Below are positions 22,326 to 25,240 of a stretch of 25,240 bases of DNA, in pieces. The notes under the pieces are model-generated. The model saw only the letters and a program-made list of their open reading frames with translations, had not been told where the DNA came from and made no database searches. Both the position numbers and the translations under genes were made by a program. Within the stretch, counting starts at the first letter, position 1, and every line of letters begins with the position of its first letter. The stretch comes from Burkholderiaceae bacterium (GTDB lineage Bacteria; Pseudomonadota; Gammaproteobacteria; Burkholderiales; Burkholderiaceae_E): positions 1 through 25,240 of the forward strand of contig JAHYJF010000013.1 of the NCBI GenBank assembly GCA_019428955.1, given 5' to 3'.

Positions 22326-22339
22326 ACCGACTAGTCGGT
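22326..22339. promoter_or_regulatory. TetR-type operator before the solute-binding protein gene
   Basis: ACCGAC-TA-GTCGGT is a perfect 14-bp palindrome just downstream of the TTGACA promoter and 37 bp before the ATG. Its centre is 89 bp from that of the operator at 22237-22250. Both are followed by TG on the plus strand, extending the shared sequence. Confidence 0.75.
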
Positions 22340-22376
22340 TGTAATCTGCAACAGCCGCAAAACCGGGAGGAGCACC

Positions 22377-23399
22377 ATGTTTTCAACAACTTTCCGCGCC
22401 CTTGTCGCGGGTGGCTTGACGGCCGCTGCCATGATGACGGCGGCGCCAGCGATGGCCCAAGAAGTCAGCCCCGAGTGGCAAAAGGTGATCGACGCGGCCA
22501 AGCTCGAAGGCAGCGTCACCATCTACTCCGCGCAGGGGCTCAAGCAACTCAACGCTTTGGCCGAGAAGTTCACCGAAACCTATGGCATCAAGGTTGAGGT
22601 GGTGCGAGCCATCGACGCCGATCTGATCCCCAAGGTCACGGTGGAATTCGAGACCGGCAGGGGCATCGCCGACGTGGTGGTGAACTCCAGCCTGCTGGCC
22701 ATCGCCGATCAGGAGGCCAAGGGCTACTTCGTTCCCGTCATCGGCCCCGCCTTCGATAACCCCGACTACAAGCGCGAAGAGCGCATGCCGCGCGGTGTGT
22801 CGTTCGAATCGAATGCAACAATCCTGACCTATTCGTGGAACACCGAACTGGTTCCCGACGGGATCAAGGACTATGACGACATCTTCCGCCCCGAGTTGGA
22901 AGGGCTGATCGCCATTCCGCGCGCCTCGGTTTCGACCATTGTCGACTTCTACTTTTACCTGCACGAAAACTATGGCGAGGATTTCACCGACCGTCTGGCC
23001 GCGATGAAGCCCCGCATCTATCCGAGTGCACTGACTGCGGCGCAGGCGCTGTCGTCGGGTGAGGTGGCGGTGATCCTGTTCGGCGAACCGCAGATCGACG
23101 AAAAGGCCATCGGGGCGCCAGTAGAAACCGGTTTCGCGCCGTCGATCTGGGGCGCAAGGTTCTATGTCAACACGATGAAGGTCGCGCCGCACCCGAATGC
23201 GGCGCAGTTGCTGGCCAACTTCATGGTCACTCCGGCAGGGCAGGAGGCGATCGCGCGCAAGGCCGCCTCGGCGCTGCCGAATATTCCGGGCGCTGTGGCC
23301 AACATGGACGATGTGCGCCGCCCGGACCCGGCCAAGCTGACGGCTGAAGCGGTGACGGCATTCCAGGAAAAGTTCACCGCGCTGTTCGGATCGAACTGA
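22377..23399 (+). CDS. ABC-type extracellular solute-binding protein (Fe3+/polyamine-type fold)
   Basis: A Sec signal peptide (to about residue 27, cleavage after APAMA before QEV) leads to a 313-residue periplasmic receptor. Family features are EGSVTIYSAQGLKQLNALAEKF, KFTETYGIKVEVVR, GRGIADVVVNSSL, LTYSWNTELVPDG, ALSSGEVAVILFGEPQID, PHPNAAQLLANFMVTPAGQEAIA. It is a class with type-II binding proteins for Fe(III), thiamine, spermidine or organic anions; ligand unknown. GGGAGGAGCACC precedes the ATG. No ABC permease or ATPase gene is in the window, and a strong terminator follows, so it is an orphan monocistron. Sharing an operator with the SDR operon suggests it captures the substrate of the CoA pathway, not iron. 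Confidence 0.88.
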   Translation: MFSTTFRALVAGGLTAAAMMTAAPAMAQEVSPEWQKVIDAAKLEGSVTIYSAQGLKQLNALAEKFTETYGIKVEVVRAIDADLIPKVTVEFETGRGIADVVVNSSLLAIADQEAKGYFVPVIGPAFDNPDYKREERMPRGVSFESNATILTYSWNTELVPDGIKDYDDIFRPELEGLIAIPRASVSTIVDFYFYLHENYGEDFTDRLAAMKPRIYPSALTAAQALSSGEVAVILFGEPQIDEKAIGAPVETGFAPSIWGARFYVNTMKVAPHPNAAQLLANFMVTPAGQEAIARKAASALPNIPGAVANMDDVRRPDPAKLTAEAVTAFQEKFTALFGSN

Positions 23400-23422
23400 A
23401 CGCTCGCACTGGACCAAATTTC

Positions 23423-23454
23423 ACCGGCGGAGCACATCGCTCCGCCGGTTTTCT
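23423..23454 (+). terminator. Strong rho-independent terminator
   Basis: ACCGGCGGAGC (23423-23433) and GCTCCGCCGGT (23439-23449) form an 11-bp stem with loop ACATC, followed by TTTTCT. It lies 24 bp after the stop codon of the solute-binding protein gene and ends that transcript. Confidence 0.92.
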
Positions 23455-23496
23455 ATTGAACGTGCGCGATTGCCTGCGGCGAAGTGGGAGGCTCGC

Positions 23497-24846
23497 TCAG
23501 GCCAGTCCCGAGGTGGGTTGCCAGATCGGCGCAACCTCAGGCAGAGGCCGAGCATAACCGCTGCCGTCGCCGCGCAATGCCACGCCATCGCGGTAAAACC
23601 CGCCCAGGCCGACCGCAGCAGACAGCAACGAAGGCACCACACGCCCTTCGGCGCGAAGCGCGGCGGCGATCGTGCCTACCCCGAGCCGATCCGCCAGCCG
23701 GAACGGGCCTTCGCGCCAAGAATAACCCAGTTCCACCGCGGTATCGACGCCGGACACGTCATCGGCAATGTCGGGCGCATGCGTTGCGGCATAGGCAATT
23801 ACGTGAATCAGAACCGCTCTGGCAAAGTGCCCGAGCACCCCAGGGTCGGCAACGAGGGCGGCAAGGTTGCCGCCACCAGGCAACACCGGTGCCGGAAGTT
23901 CCGCAGTATAGTCGCCGGATACGAGATCGAGCACTTCGCGCGCGCCACTGCTGCCCTTGCGATAGAACCCGCCGCCGGTCTTGCGCCCGTGGCGACCGGT
24001 TGCAACCAGGCTGCGGAAAAGCGGCTCAGTCGTGATGTCGAACCTTTGGAAATCGTCGTCGGCGGGCAGGCTGCGCAGAAGGCTGCCCCAGACGTGCGGC
24101 ACCAGGTCGATGCCGATCAGATCGAACAGCCCGAACACGCCGGTGCGCGGGATCCCGAAGGCTGCGTGCACGGCATCCGCCTGCTGCGCGCCCAGGCCCA
24201 GGCGCATCGCCTCGCGTGCAGCCATCGCCATCCAGAAACAGCCGATGCGATTGGCATTAAAGCCGGGCGTATCGCGGCAGATCACCGGCACCTTGCCCAA
24301 CAGATCGCGGTTCGCAGCACTTGCCCGCGCGAGCATGCCGGGTGGCGTTTGCGGGCCGCCGACCAACTCGACCAACCGCATGATCCAGGGCGGATTGAAG
24401 TAATGCATAATCACGAAGTCCTTGGCAAACGTCGCGCTCATTGCGGCCACCAAATCGGCGCGCAGCAGGGTCGAAGTGTTCGACGACACCAGCGATCCGG
24501 GCTTGCGCGCCGCCTCGATTCTGGCGAACAGGGCGCGCTTCACCTCCAGCCGCTCGACCACCGCCTCGACGATCCAGTCTGCCTCTGCAAGCCGGTTCAT
24601 GTGGTCATCAACGTTGCCCACCCGTACCAGCGCCGCAGCTTCGGGCGTGGCAAATGCATTGGCCGCCTGCACCCGGGCAAGACCTGCCAGGGCGGGGGCA
24701 TCTCGGTCGGTGTCAGGGCCGGCGACATCCAGCAGGTCTACCGGCACGCCACCGTTGGCGAACTGCGCGGCGATGCCGGCACCCATCGGGCCCGCGCCGA
24801 TCACCGCGGCGCGGCGGATGCCATGCGAATGGGTTGGGGCTGTCAT
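23497..24846 (-). CDS. 3-hydroxyacyl-CoA dehydrogenase
   Basis: This 449-residue enzyme oxidises 3-hydroxyacyl-CoA to 3-oxoacyl-CoA with NAD. The NAD loop is AAVIGAGPMGAGIAAQFANG (13-32). SSNTSTLL (121-128), His148 in MHYFNPP and Glu160 complete the active site. Two C-terminal 3HCDH domains follow: PGFNANRIGCFWMAMAAREA and GRHGRKTGGGFYRKG, then LGYSWREGPFRLADRLG. It resembles the stand-alone dehydrogenases that accompany FadJ-like fusions, not the fusion itself. AAGGA lies 11 nt before the ATG. It begins 19 nt after the enoyl-CoA hydratase gene on the same strand. It converges with the solute-binding protein gene. Confidence 0.92.
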   Translation of the reverse strand: MTAPTHSHGIRRAAVIGAGPMGAGIAAQFANGGVPVDLLDVAGPDTDRDAPALAGLARVQAANAFATPEAAALVRVGNVDDHMNRLAEADWIVEAVVERLEVKRALFARIEAARKPGSLVSSNTSTLLRADLVAAMSATFAKDFVIMHYFNPPWIMRLVELVGGPQTPPGMLARASAANRDLLGKVPVICRDTPGFNANRIGCFWMAMAAREAMRLGLGAQQADAVHAAFGIPRTGVFGLFDLIGIDLVPHVWGSLLRSLPADDDFQRFDITTEPLFRSLVATGRHGRKTGGGFYRKGSSGAREVLDLVSGDYTAELPAPVLPGGGNLAALVADPGVLGHFARAVLIHVIAYAATHAPDIADDVSGVDTAVELGYSWREGPFRLADRLGVGTIAAALRAEGRVVPSLLSAAVGLGGFYRDGVALRGDGSGYARPLPEVAPIWQPTSGLA

Positions 24847-24865
24847 TTGCTTTGAATTCCTTCTG

Positions 24866-25240
24866 TCAGTGGCCCGCGAAATGGGGCGCCCGCTTGCCGA
24901 AAAACGCCTCCAGCGCCTCGGCAAAATCGTCTGTGCGCGCGCATTCGGAAAAGGCGTCCAGCTCGGCCTGCAGTTGATCTTCCAGCCGGGCATCCCATCC
25001 CGCCCGGATCAACGCCTTGGTCCGGGCCTGAGCCAGAGGCGCGGCGGCGGCCAGTCGGCGTGCGATCACCATGCCTTCGGCCTCCAGATCGGCGCGCGGC
25101 ACCACCCGGTTGACCAGCCCGATGCGCAATGCCTCGGCGGCGTCGATCATTGGCGACAGCAGCGCAAGCTCCATTGCCTTGCGCTGACCCAGCAATCGCG
25201 GCAACGCCCACGACCCGCCGCAATCGGGTGGCACGCCGAC
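24866..25240 (-). CDS. Enoyl-CoA hydratase/isomerase family protein (partial, 5' end outside window)
   Basis: Only the C-terminal 124 or so residues are present; the coding frame runs off the window edge at 25240. The part seen (VPPDCGGSWALPRLLGQRKA, ELALLSPMIDAAEALRIGLV, NRVVPRADLEAEG, TDDFAEALEAFFGKRAPHF) is the second half of a crotonase domain. The oxyanion-hole and catalytic residues lie in the missing part except for the Asp in the PPDCGG motif, at the usual PE/PD position. With Asp there instead of Glu it may have isomerase or altered hydratase activity. It lies upstream of the 3-hydroxyacyl-CoA dehydrogenase in the same direction, so the two form an operon. Confidence 0.85.
   Translation of the reverse strand, partial: VGVPPDCGGSWALPRLLGQRKAMELALLSPMIDAAEALRIGLVNRVVPRADLEAEGMVIARRLAAAAPLAQARTKALIRAGWDARLEDQLQAELDAFSECARTDDFAEALEAFFGKRAPHFAGH

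Noticed and set aside
23470..24855. Plus-strand open frame of 461 codons
   Set aside because: Antisense to the 3-hydroxyacyl-CoA dehydrogenase, which has all expected motifs.
1..25240. CRISPR array, tRNA or rRNA genes
   Set aside because: No regularly spaced repeats, cloverleaf-like segments with conserved T-loop, or rRNA-like stretches were noticed on reading.

Overview
The window looks like chromosome or large-plasmid DNA of an alphaproteobacterium, most likely a Rhodobacteraceae member close to Paracoccus. The grounds are high GC, Shine-Dalgarno sites of GGAGG type, the gene families present (TctABC with an RraA-like protein, a DUF1127 protein, DUF6127 and DUF2793 phage proteins, a GTA-type tail protein), and CTGC-N3-GCAG palindromes like those remembered for the Rhodobacteraceae PhaR regulator. 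No rRNA, tRNA or CRISPR array was seen.

Layout. (1) 1-895 is gene-poor and holds a degenerate IS5-family transposase relic. (2) 896-5662, all on the minus strand, is a transport and catabolism operon: IclR regulator, RraA-like aldolase-type protein, then TctC, TctB and TctA of a tripartite tricarboxylate transporter. (3) 5764-7450 is the 3' part of an NAD(P)H-dependent FMN/quinone reductase gene, split by a complete IS5-family element (5833-7318) with matching terminal repeats and a 6-bp TACATC target duplication. (4) 7514-11561, minus strand, is a LysR regulator followed by an NADP-dependent oxidoreductase, a DoxX membrane protein, a catechol-2,3-dioxygenase-like VOC protein and a glutathionyl-hydroquinone reductase. 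This reads as a quinone/catechol detoxification set that contains the CatD-CatE pair known from Bacillus. (5) 11653-15506, minus strand, is the 3' end of a prophage or GTA-like late operon: truncated tail protein, tail fibre with a C1q-like tip, DUF6127 membrane protein, terminator, M15 endolysin, and overlapping Rz/Rz1 spanins. No head, integrase or att functions are visible.

(6) 15943-25240 is a CoA-ester catabolic region. It has a TetR regulator, a DUF1127 protein, a FadJ-like hydratase/dehydrogenase fusion, a SnoaL-fold protein, three short-chain dehydrogenases, a periplasmic solute-binding protein, a second 3-hydroxyacyl-CoA dehydrogenase and a partial enoyl-CoA hydratase. Two divergent promoter regions here (fadJ/SnoaL and SDR/solute-binding protein) carry four copies of one palindromic operator, ACCGAC-TN-GTCGGT or close variants. 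This ties import and oxidation into one probable TetR regulon, and it is the most informative regulatory signal in the window. A second, unrelated pair of palindromes (TTCTGC-N3-GCAGAA, twice, 22 bp apart) lies upstream of the DUF1127 gene.

Functional assignments come from recognised motifs and family knowledge only; no database search was possible. The substrates of the Tct system and of the CoA pathway are not determined by the sequence.
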